DNA of 64,000 nucleotides from Bizionia sp. M204. GTDB lineage: Bacteria > Bacteroidota > Bacteroidia > Flavobacteriales > Flavobacteriaceae. The notes beneath the pieces are model-generated. The model was not told the DNA's origin. It saw only the letters and a list, made by a program, of their open reading frames with translations, and did not search any database. How positions within the stretch are numbered: position 1 is the first letter of the stretch; the number at the start of each line of letters is the position of its first letter. Location: contig NZ_CP046242.1 of NCBI RefSeq assembly GCF_023205095.1, positions 1,229,001-1,293,000 on the forward strand, in the 5' to 3' direction. This document shows positions 26,495-34,700 of this stretch, in pieces. Both the position numbers and the translations under genes were made by a program.

Positions 26495-27469
26495 TTATTT
26501 ATAAGTGATAAACTGAAAATTACCTTGGATTAATGCGCCTGCTGAATTATAAAGGTAAATTAGTAATTTGCCACTAGCGCTACTTACACGTTCACGGTAA
26601 ACAGTGCTTGAACTACTAGTAACATTTGTAGTAAAAAGTGTCCAGAAATAATTCTCTCCTGTAATAGTAATTTCATATCTATTATCTACGGTATTCCAAG
26701 TAGCACTAAAATTCCCTGAACCAGAACTTACATTTCCGCTAGATTGCACAAAACCATAGGCAAGAGGACCAACAGCAGCAGTGGTCTGTACCGTATTATC
26801 TTCAAACTGAACCGATTTAAATTGTGCTGAGCCATCACTATTAATTGCTGCAACAATGTCAAAGCCATTTTGCATTTCAATAAATTGGGAATTAGATGGA
26901 GACCCAGACGGGACAATAAGTTCCAAAAGATCTTTACCCGTAGGATGATCTAAACTTTCAATACGCACGGTGTTAGCCGTCCCCGTTGCTTGAACCACAG
27001 ATAAAGGATTTGACGGATTACTTAAGCCAATACCAACATTACCTGCACTGTAAGAAATTCGGGTATTATTTTTATCCCAGATTGTATTTTCTACATCTTT
27101 TGCCATTAATGCGTAAGGCACTGGTTTAAAAGCTGTCGTACCCATATCTACAAGACCACCTCCCGTATTTAATTGTACATTTAAGAAGTGATTACTACTA
27201 CTCCAATCAACTGTTGAAAATGCCGTAGAAGTAGGAGTACCTTCACCAATGTTTACGATAATAATTCCATTGTCATCTGTAGTTGGTGTTTGGGTTTCTT
27301 GATACACAGTAGTTGCGCCGTCTATAATCGTGAATTGAATAGCTATCAAATCGTTAGCTACTATATTACCAAGGTTGTCTTTTATAACAGCTTTATAATT
27401 GATACCATTTTGTGCAAAGGTCATGATGGTCGTAAACATGATTACTAATAATGATAATTTTGTTTTCAT
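26495..27469 (-). CDS. Secreted hypothetical protein with N-terminal 'INYKAVIKD' domain
   Basis: This 324-residue protein starts at 27469, giving the signal peptide MKTKLSLLVIMFTTIMTFAQ. The first ~110 residues after the signal (GINYKAVIKDNLGNIVANDL, 'GIIIVNIGEG', 'FKPVPYALMA') are paralogous to the gene at 23244-24497. The middle has 'NVGIGLSNPSNPLSV', and the C-terminus is a short beta-rich domain. One of the repeated 28-bp elements lies about 118 bp upstream of the start codon (27587-27614), so this gene may share a regulator with the small genes at 27830 and 31498. Function unknown. Confidence 0.68.
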   Translation of the reverse strand: MKTKLSLLVIMFTTIMTFAQNGINYKAVIKDNLGNIVANDLIAIQFTIIDGATTVYQETQTPTTDDNGIIIVNIGEGTPTSTAFSTVDWSSSNHFLNVQLNTGGGLVDMGTTAFKPVPYALMAKDVENTIWDKNNTRISYSAGNVGIGLSNPSNPLSVVQATGTANTVRIESLDHPTGKDLLELIVPSGSPSNSQFIEMQNGFDIVAAINSDGSAQFKSVQFEDNTVQTTAAVGPLAYGFVQSSGNVSSGSGNFSATWNTVDNRYEITITGENYFWTLFTTNVTSSSSTVYRERVSSASGKLLIYLYNSAGALIQGNFQFITYK

Positions 27470-27586
27470 AAGATTGTGTTTATTCATTAATGGCATAAAT
27501 TATGAGAGGTTAACATTCTGATTATTAATTATTTCTCATTATTTCTTTCAAAAGTAAAACGGATACCGGTTTTTGTATATTACTAT

Positions 27587-27614
27587 TGTTTCAAAGTCTA
27601 TAAAATATGTTCCA
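27587..27614 (-). repeat. Third, diverged copy of the upstream element found before the small paralogous genes
   Basis: Plus-strand TGTTTCAAAGTCTATAAAAT continues ATGTTCCA and matches 25 of 28 bases of the copy at 31690-31725. It lies upstream of the secreted-protein gene starting at 27469. Confidence 0.6.
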
Positions 27615-27651
27615 TCCTTATAACAAACACTGAAAACATTATTCTTCATGT

Positions 27652-27765
27652 CTAATTATGTTTATCATCTTCCTGATAGGTATTACAGCTAAACATGAGC
27701 AGCAATAAATTGATTAGAATTAATAATATAATAGCGGAACTGATATATAGTAGTATCATAGTCAT
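27652..27765 (-). CDS. Candidate small membrane protein
   Basis: A 37-codon frame encodes MTMILLYISSAIILLILINL then LLLMFSCNTYQEDDKHN: one strongly hydrophobic helix followed by a charged tail. An AAAGGA lies 7 bases before the third codon (ATG at 27759), which may be the real start. It follows the small gene at 27830-27970 by 64 bp on the same strand and could be co-transcribed. Because the region is AT-rich and the frame is short, chance is not excluded. Confidence 0.35.
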   Translation of the reverse strand: MTMILLYISSAIILLILINLLLLMFSCNTYQEDDKHN

Positions 27766-27829
27766 GTCCTTTTTTTGTTTTGGTCATTGTTTTTATAAAT
27801 AAAGTTTCTGGGAGGTTATTTACAGCAAA

Positions 27830-27970
27830 CTACTTTTCTATCTCTATAGGTTTTACTGCGTTATTATTTAGTATAATTTGTAATTGGTAAACGTCTTTTT
27901 TAAGGTGATCTATGGATATATAAATCTTATCATCACTTTCTTTTTTTATGGAATTTGAGATTAGTTTCAT
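27830..27970 (-). CDS. Small protein of a duplicated family (copy A, 46 residues)
   Basis: The frame encodes MKLISNSIKKESDDKIYISI, DHLKKDVYQLQIILNNNAVK, PIEIEK. Its core 'KIYISIDHLKKDVYQLQIIL' matches 'KIYLSIDHLKDGHYELEILL' of the gene at 31498-31632, with the same length between core and start. Conserved amino acids with divergent DNA, plus a shared upstream element at nearly the same distance (56-57 bp), argue for a real gene. An in-frame ATG at 27982 could add four residues. There is no signal peptide or membrane helix; it looks like a small beta-strand-rich cytoplasmic protein. Function unknown. Confidence 0.65.
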   Translation of the reverse strand: MKLISNSIKKESDDKIYISIDHLKKDVYQLQIILNNNAVKPIEIEK

Positions 27971-28026
27971 AAGGTATTCCATTAAAGGGATTCAAATTTA
28001 GATATAGAAAATCTGCTTTGATTACC

Positions 28027-28062
28027 GATATGTTTTAAAGGATATAAAATATGTGCCAAATG
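28027..28062 (-). repeat. 36-bp upstream element, copy 2
   Basis: It reads GATATGTTTTAAAGGATATA then AAATATGTGCCAAATG on the plus strand and is identical to 31690-31725 except for one T/C. It ends 56 bp upstream of the start codon of small gene A. It is probably the promoter/operator of that gene. The minus-strand reading contains TTTGGCAC and TATCCTTT, which are only near-matches to the -33/-7 elements. Confidence 0.75.
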
Positions 28063-28285
28063 TTGTTAAAGTGTTATGTTCTAGGCCATACCTCGTAATC
28101 TTAATGTATACAATCATCATGCGCTAATGAATTCACAGAAGGAATAAGTAGTAATTGTTAAATATAGGTTTGTAATTAACTGAAAAATATATTGATCTTT
28201 TTTCTATTCTAAATGTCCCGGCTTATAAAATTATTCGATAAGAAAAACAATGGAAAGACAATTATGATTAGTCTTATAATAACGT

Positions 28286-28315
28286 AACGCCTCAAAAACT
28301 TCTATTCGAGGCGTT
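28286..28315 (-). terminator. Hairpin downstream of the 28354-28947 lipoprotein gene
   Basis: The stem AACGCCTC / GAGGCGTT (8 bp, GC-rich for this genome) has a 14-base loop and lies 39 bp past the stop codon. No clear T tract follows on either strand. Between here and the element at 28062 I see no other gene or motif. Confidence 0.4.
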
Positions 28316-28353
28316 GTAGAGTTATTACAATTATAGTAATTTCAAAAAAAACA

Positions 28354-28947
28354 TTAAGGAATCGGGAACCGTTTAACATGAATTTCTCCAGTTACTTGCG
28401 TTGTAAATGTTTCTGTTTGATTAACATATCCAACTTCCATTTCCGCGCTAAAGGTTATTGTAAAATGTGCATATGCAACACCCGAGTATACATTACTTTG
28501 CCCATAATTAGTAATCGTTGAAGATCCTGAAATGGTATTCATAACATAATTGTTATAAGTAATTGACATGCCGGAACTGGTTTCGGTAACGCTTGGTCCA
28601 AAATCCATACCTTGGTTATTATTCATAGTCAATACCATGCCCAAAGAAATATTAGGGGTATGGATTTCATCTAACAATGTTAAAACCATGGTATCTTCTT
28701 CAGTACCACCATTATTTGTGGATATCGTTCTTACGGCTACAGCTCCACTGGAATCGCTCCCATTTGCAATAGTCCCAGAAAAAGTATCGCCATCTACAGG
28801 TCCACCAGAAAAAGTGAGTTCATAAAAATGAGAATCTCCTATTGGATCGGGATTGGCATGTAATGGACTGTCATCGCTGGAGCATGACGTTGCCATTACA
28901 ACTAATAATAATGCGAAGAGCTTTACTGTAATTTGTAGTGTTTTCAT
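28354..28947 (-). CDS. Hypothetical lipoprotein
   Basis: This 197-residue protein has a signal peptide and lipobox (VVMATSCSSDD, Cys about residue 22). The SSDD after the Cys resembles the surface-export signal (acidic residues following S) of Bacteroidota lipoproteins. The rest is a beta-rich Ser/Thr/Gly domain with 'FYELTFSGGPVDGDTFSGTI' near the start. I do not recognise a family. It is one of a run of minus-strand lipoprotein genes up to the hybrid regulator. Confidence 0.65.
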   Translation of the reverse strand: MKTLQITVKLFALLLVVMATSCSSDDSPLHANPDPIGDSHFYELTFSGGPVDGDTFSGTIANGSDSSGAVAVRTISTNNGGTEEDTMVLTLLDEIHTPNISLGMVLTMNNNQGMDFGPSVTETSSGMSITYNNYVMNTISGSSTITNYGQSNVYSGVAYAHFTITFSAEMEVGYVNQTETFTTQVTGEIHVKRFPIP

Positions 28948-29046
28948 AATTTTATAATTAGAAATAATTAATTTGGAAACGATTTTTTTGGATGTTGCAA
29001 ATTCGCAATTTTTCGAGTTTCTAGTTTGTTGAAAAAAATGTTCCTT

Positions 29047-29904
29047 TTAGTTACCACAAATCTCTAGAGACCAATTGATAAGTTCACCTCCATCTCCACC
29101 GGCATCATCCGTAATACTTAAAGTCCAGTTTCCATTGGACTGTAAACCATTAAAATCTGCAAGACTACCTTCTGGTTGATACACATTTGTAAAAGGCGCA
29201 TTGGCAAATGTTGTATTCACAATTAAAAGTGTAGCATCATCATCAAAAACAGTATTTACGAAATTGTCACCACTTCCGCCATTGTCAGTTGTTAATTCAA
29301 CCATAGTTGTGCCATCTGGAGCTATTAGAAATATGTCTAAATCATCTACCCAAGTATGATTAATGTTTAATGTTACATTTATATCAGTTACAGTAAAAGA
29401 CTCTGCAACATTAATTACAGATGTGGTTATGGCTGCAGCATCTGGCCCAACTGGAAGTACTGTAGGATTTATTAATGGTTGACAAGGAATTTCTGTAGCC
29501 ATGGCAGTAATAACTAAAGGCGAACCATTTAAAGGCGTTACACCGTCTCCTTTAAAAGCGGTTGCGGTTAAGTCATGCGCTCCACTCATGGCTCCAAGAG
29601 TCCAGTTTGTTGATGCCAAACCATTTCCGTCACTGGTAGCGCTTACTGTTGAAATAGTTCCTTGGGTTGCCGAAAAATTAACAGTTGCTCCAGCAAATGA
29701 ATTACCGTTTTGATCTTTAATTAACACGACAATTGGACTTGCTAGTTCAGTTTCTATTATACCCGTTTGATTAGCTCCTGAAAGTATTTCAATTCGGTTG
29801 GCTTCTGGGGTAAATTGTGGTGAATCGTCATCACTTTTACTACAAGAGGTTGACAGAATGAAGAGACCAAATATTAGGGTAGTTAAATTTTTAATACGTT
29901 TCAT
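29047..29904 (-). CDS. Lipoprotein with Ig-like (Big_1) domain and P/Homo B (proprotein convertase) domain
   Basis: This 285-residue protein has a lipobox 'FILSTSCSKSDDD' (Cys about 21) followed by acidic residues, suggesting surface exposure. Residues ~36-130 form a bacterial Ig-like domain 1 ('IVVLIKDQNGNSFAGATVNF', 'GLASTNWTLG'). Residues ~165-285 read as a P/Homo B domain: 'INHTWVDDLDIFLIAPDGTT', 'FNGLQSNGNWTLSITDDAGG', 'GELINWSLEICG'. P domains usually accompany subtilisin-type proteases; none is fused here. A carrier or binding role is likely. Domain calls are good, function open. Confidence 0.78.
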   Translation of the reverse strand: MKRIKNLTTLIFGLFILSTSCSKSDDDSPQFTPEANRIEILSGANQTGIIETELASPIVVLIKDQNGNSFAGATVNFSATQGTISTVSATSDGNGLASTNWTLGAMSGAHDLTATAFKGDGVTPLNGSPLVITAMATEIPCQPLINPTVLPVGPDAAAITTSVINVAESFTVTDINVTLNINHTWVDDLDIFLIAPDGTTMVELTTDNGGSGDNFVNTVFDDDATLLIVNTTFANAPFTNVYQPEGSLADFNGLQSNGNWTLSITDDAGGDGGELINWSLEICGN

Positions 29905-30144
29905 GTTGTTATGGTTTAATGGTTAAATTTTTGTTTTTTGTTTTGATATATTCCGATTATACTTCTAACTCCTAATATTTAGATATAGTCTTTTTCAATA
30001 TTTAAGATTTAATCGAATATATGTTTGATTTAATTGTTTGGTAAGCGAATCACCTGGACTATTTTAATCGTTTTACGGTTTTCTTCAATAAAGTTCCATC
30101 GCTTTTCTAAATGCATGTTCGTAATGACATTCTGATCAAAAATA

Positions 30145-30183
30145 TTTTTTCATTAACCCTCATTTTGAGGGTTAATGAAAAAA
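30145..30183 (-). terminator. Terminator of the beta-helix lipoprotein gene
   Basis: A perfect stem CATTAACCCTCA / TGAGGGTTAATG (12 bp, extended by six T-A pairs) has a 3-base loop. It lies just past the stop codon at 30212. The A and T runs would work in both directions. I see nothing else in the 307-bp gap 29905-30211. Confidence 0.85.
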
Positions 30184-30211
30184 GAAAGACTAATAAAAAT
30201 AAATTGGCTGA

Positions 30212-31381
30212 TTAGTTTTGACAAAATGTATGAGCTACGTTTATGTATGTTAAATTAGAACTTGTTAATGTATCAGGATCAGCTGGGAATTTATATTGAT
30301 GTATAGCACAATTTTGAATATTCTTAAAAGATACATCGTGTACATTTAAAACAGTACCGTACCATGTTTCAATTGCTCCCTCTTGATCAGGATTACTTGC
30401 ATTTTCTATAGTAGCAAAACCAATTTCGTTTAATGCATTAGGTGAGTCAAAATAAATACCTCTCCATGCACTCATAACATTATCTATGGATGTAAACACA
30501 ATAGGTTCTGCAGCTGTACCAACAGCTATGATACTAGGTTTAGGTCCACTAGCGCCTTCGTTTATAAACAGTCTTGAGTCTTGACCAAATTTCATGATAA
30601 CCCCTGGCATTACGGTCAAATTTCCTCCAGCAATTACATCCACTCCATTTGGAAAATGATATGGTACATTCAATTTAGTCCAAGTATGATCTTCGTCTAT
30701 AAAACCTCTATCTACAATTATAGCATCTGTATTATTGCCAGTATAGCTTCCGTTAGAAATGGCTGAAACATAACTAGCATCTAAATACATTGGTGCCTTA
30801 CAAGCCGTAATTGTATTATTTTCTAATATTAATTCGTTATTGTTAGTGTTTGCATGAAGTCCATAAGTTTGGCTATTGGTTATGTTTGTGTTGTTCATTT
30901 TTAAATGCGTGTCAGACCATAATAATATAGCACCATCATCGCCAACGGCTCCTGCATATTCAATTGTTGCATATTCAATTTTATTTTTAACGTCACTACT
31001 AATTATATAAAGACCTTTCCATGAACCAGGTACTTTATCTTCACCAGTAAATACAACTTTGTTTTGAGCTGTTCCCAATGCTTGTATAGATCCTGAATTA
31101 TAAACTCTAATTGTAGCATCAGTACCAAATTGAATTGTAACGCCTGGGTCTATAATCAAATCACCATTTACAGGATAGGTGCAATTAATAATATAATCTA
31201 CTCCATTATTTCTGTTTTCTAGGATACGTGTTTCGCCCTCAGCTATACCAGAGGAGCAGTTACTAAGCTCTAAAGCTTCTAGTTCAGGTATTGATGGTGT
31301 TATAGTATCATCATCACTGCTACAAGAAGAAACAAACATAAGTGCGCTAATCGCGCTTAATAATAATAATTTGGTTTTCAT
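30212..31381 (-). CDS. Lipoprotein with right-handed beta-helix-like repeats
   Basis: This 389-residue protein has a lipobox 'LMFVSSCSSDDD' (Cys about 20). It is followed by two similar halves, each with the pattern 'Y.NG..L.I.PGV.I.FG..A.I.V...GSI.A.GT' (for example VNGDLIIDPGVTIQFGTDAT and 'GNLTVMPGVIMKFGQDSRLF'). Short turns such as 'IEYATIEYAG' and 'IGFATIENAS' come next. This is typical of parallel beta-helix proteins, often polysaccharide-binding or structural. No catalytic motif of a lyase is seen. It lies immediately downstream of the small gene B and the hybrid regulator. Confidence 0.72.
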   Translation of the reverse strand: MKTKLLLLSAISALMFVSSCSSDDDTITPSIPELEALELSNCSSGIAEGETRILENRNNGVDYIINCTYPVNGDLIIDPGVTIQFGTDATIRVYNSGSIQALGTAQNKVVFTGEDKVPGSWKGLYIISSDVKNKIEYATIEYAGAVGDDGAILLWSDTHLKMNNTNITNSQTYGLHANTNNNELILENNTITACKAPMYLDASYVSAISNGSYTGNNTDAIIVDRGFIDEDHTWTKLNVPYHFPNGVDVIAGGNLTVMPGVIMKFGQDSRLFINEGASGPKPSIIAVGTAAEPIVFTSIDNVMSAWRGIYFDSPNALNEIGFATIENASNPDQEGAIETWYGTVLNVHDVSFKNIQNCAIHQYKFPADPDTLTSSNLTYINVAHTFCQN

Positions 31382-31497
31382 AATTTTTGTTTTTAATAGT
31401 TACCTACTTCGGTTTTAAGTCCTTTTTCGGCTTATTCAGACTTTATGCTTAATGTTATTCGCTTTAAAAGGTTAACATCCTTTATTGAGTGTAGAGG

Positions 31498-31632
31498 CTA
31501 TTTTATTATTACAATAGACATTACCACTTTATTCTTCAATAATATTTCAAGCTCATAGTGCCCATCTTTTAAATGATCGATACTTAAATAAATCTTCTCA
31601 CTCTTTTTAGGGCTATTGGCATAGCTTTTCAT
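31498..31632 (-). CDS. Small protein of a duplicated family (copy B, 44 residues)
   Basis: The frame encodes MKSYANSPKKSEKIYLSIDH, LKDGHYELEILLKNKVVMSI, VIIK. It is paralogous to the 46-residue protein at 27830-27970: identical or similar at most positions of the core KIY(L/I)SIDHLKx..Y(E/Q)L(E/Q)I(L/I)L. It follows the hybrid regulator gene by 111 bp and is preceded by the same 36-bp element, ending 57 bp before the start codon. The remaining sequence between it and the lipoprotein gene at 31381 shows nothing. Function unknown. Confidence 0.68.
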   Translation of the reverse strand: MKSYANSPKKSEKIYLSIDHLKDGHYELEILLKNKVVMSIVIIK

Positions 31633-31689
31633 TTATTCACTTTTTAAATATGTGATAAAAGTATATGGAAGTTTTGCCTTTGAATATCA

Positions 31690-31725
31690 GATATGTTTCA
31701 AAGGATATAAAATATGTGCCAAATG
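31690..31725 (-). repeat. 36-bp upstream element, copy 3
   Basis: Plus strand GATATGTTTCAAAGGATATA then AAATATGTGCCAAATG; 35 of 36 bases match 28027-28062. It begins 58 bp upstream of small gene B and lies 18 bp after the stop codon of the hybrid two-component regulator. Confidence 0.75.
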
Positions 31726-31743
31726 GCTATTTAATGCGTTTTT

Positions 31744-34700
31744 CTAGATGTTTAAAAGGTACTCGTTTGGTGTACAACCATAAACGTCTTTAAAGCATTT
31801 GGTGAAATAGGAAGGGGAATTAAATCCAACTTGATAGGCAATTTCCGCCATGGTAGCATCGGAAGTTTTTAACAGCTCTAATGATAGTTTTAAGCGTTGA
31901 GATCGTAAAAACTCACTAGTGGTCATTCCTGTTATGGCTTTCAGTTTTCGGTGAAGTTGGGTGCGACTTATTTGTATCTGTTTGCTCAACCCTTCGCTAT
32001 TAAAATCGGGGTTTGTTATATGTTGGTCTAATGTGGTTTGAAGCCTTTTTAAAAATTCCGTTTCGGTGGAAGTAATTGCTAATTCCGGATTTATTGTTAA
32101 GGTATTACTGAAGTGTTTTTGAAGTTTAAAGCGGCTTTCTATCAGTTTTTCTACTCGGATTTTTAATTTTTCGCTACTAAATGGTTTTGTAACATAGGCA
32201 TCTGCTCCTGTTTTTATACCTTCAATTTCATTAGCATCTCCAACTTTGGCCGTAAGTAGAATTACAGGAATATGACTTGTAAGCGCATTTGTTTTAATAT
32301 CATGGCACAACGTTATTCCGTCCTGTTCAGGCATCATAATATCACTAATAATTAAATCTGGAAGGTGTTTTCGAGCTTTTTCTATACCTATCTTACCATT
32401 GGAGGCTTCTATAATTTGATAGTTATTTGCAAACACAGAAACGATAAATGAGCGAATGTCTAGTTCGTCTTCCACAATGAGCAAGGATGGTTTATCGGTT
32501 TTAAATTCAGCAATAGATGCGTTTAAATCTGAATTGAAATTTTCTGGTTCATGGCTAACTTGCCTTTCATCTTTCGTAAACGCATCTTTATTTAAAGGTA
32601 GGGAAACGGTAAATTGAATGCGGTCCGATTCCAAATTGTTGGCTATAATACTGCCCTTAGATAGCGTGACCAAATCTCGAACCAAAGCCAAGCCAACACC
32701 AACACCATCCGATAATTCATTATTTTGATAAAAACGTTGGAATAGTTTGTTTAAATCTTCTTTTCCAACATGATTACTGGTATTTATAATGGACAATACC
32801 AAAACACCTTCTTGATTGCTAGCTTGAAAAATAATATCACTGTGCTTTGGTGCATATTTTATAGCATTGGAAAGTAAGTTAGACGTTACTTTTTCAATTA
32901 TATCAGTATCAAACCAAACGTCTTTTAAATCAAGAATTTTATATTCAATATTGATATTTTTATGTTTGGCTTTATATTGAAATGCGCTTACAATCTGTTT
33001 TAATAAAATGGTTAAATTTCCTTGTGATACCTTCAATTTAATTTGCCCAGAATCTATCATAGAAAGATCCAACATCTGGTTTACCAAATTAAGCAACCGG
33101 GTGGCGTTTTGCTTAACCAAGGTCAGTTCTTTCTTATCAGTTTTGGACAGTTCTGGTTTGGCTAATTGATTATCTATGGGGCCAGAAATTAAGGTTAATG
33201 GTGTTCTAAATTCGTGAGATATATTAGTATAAAGCTTGGTTTTAAATTCATCTAATTTTTTTAAACGAATGGTTTCAACTTGCTCTAAACGCAATTGATT
33301 TTTTACATTCCAACGCCATTTTAAATACAAGTATAAAATATACAACAAGATTATTATTAAAAATACATACATGGTTTTTGCCAAATTTGTAGCGTACCAA
33401 GGATCTAAAATGGTGAATATATATGTTGCGGGTGTGGTATTCCAAACGCCATCATAATTACTAGAAATAACTTGAAATTGATATACGTTTGGTGGTAGGT
33501 TGGTGTAATGCGCCACATTACTGTTTCCAGAATTTATCCAATTGGCATCATTATTAATTAATTGGTATTTGTATTGATTTCGTTCAGGCTGGGAATAATG
33601 TAATGCGGAAAATGTAAACGTCAAGGTGTTTTTGTCATGTTTAAATTCCTGATTATCAATTAAAGCAACAGGTTTGTTGAAAACTTCTAAATTTGTAATA
33701 ATTGTTTTTGGCTTTATAGGATTCAATTCAAGCTGATTGGGATTAAACCAATTTAAACCTTCTAAACCACCAAAATATAATATACCATTGGAATGTTTGT
33801 AGGAAGCACCTGTATTAAATTCATAAGCTTGAAGACCATCATAATTATCATAGTTTTCTATCTCTGAAATCTCACCACCTTCCATTTTTAATTTAGTAAT
33901 GCCTTTATTGGAACTCAACCAAAGGAAATCATTATTTCCAGGCAGAATTCCATAAATAACATCGTTTAATAAGCCATTGTTTGTGGAATATGTATTAAAT
34001 GTGTTTCGTTTTGTGTTGAACGATTTTAAACCATTACCATTGGTTCCAACCCAGAGAATAGAATCGTGATAGAATAAAGATTTTATTTTATCGCTTATTT
34101 TATCAACTTTCACTAAACTATCTGTGTTTTTATAAAACTTATAAAGCCCATCCGTTTCCGTTCCAATCCAAAAAATACCTGGTTCACCCAATACCATGGT
34201 TCGAATATTATTAGTTTCCAAAATGGTGTTTTCTGCATTAATCTGTTTTGTTATGCCGTGTTTCTCATTAAATTGAACGAATCCATGATCTCGTGTAGCC
34301 AACCACAAATTGTTAGATCTATCTTTAAGGATTTTCCAAATAGTAAATTGTTCCGTTTCTTGAAAGGATGTGATTTTCCCACTAGCATCCATTTTTTGTA
34401 ATCCATACGTTTGATGACCAATCCAAAGGTTTCCTTTATCATAATATAGACTCATTATCCTATCGCCTAAAAGGTTAGAGTTGGCAGCTGTATAGGTATA
34501 AAAAGTTTGATTTTTTGTATTTACAACCGTTAAACCTTTTCCTGATGTACCCAACCACATATTATTTTTATCATCCACAGTTATGGCACGAATAACATCT
34601 ACATGGACATTTTGTGGAACTTGATCGTTTGTTAACACATTAAACTTTATTAAAAACTCATCATAATAACTTAAGCCTGCACCATCGGTTCCAAGCCAGA

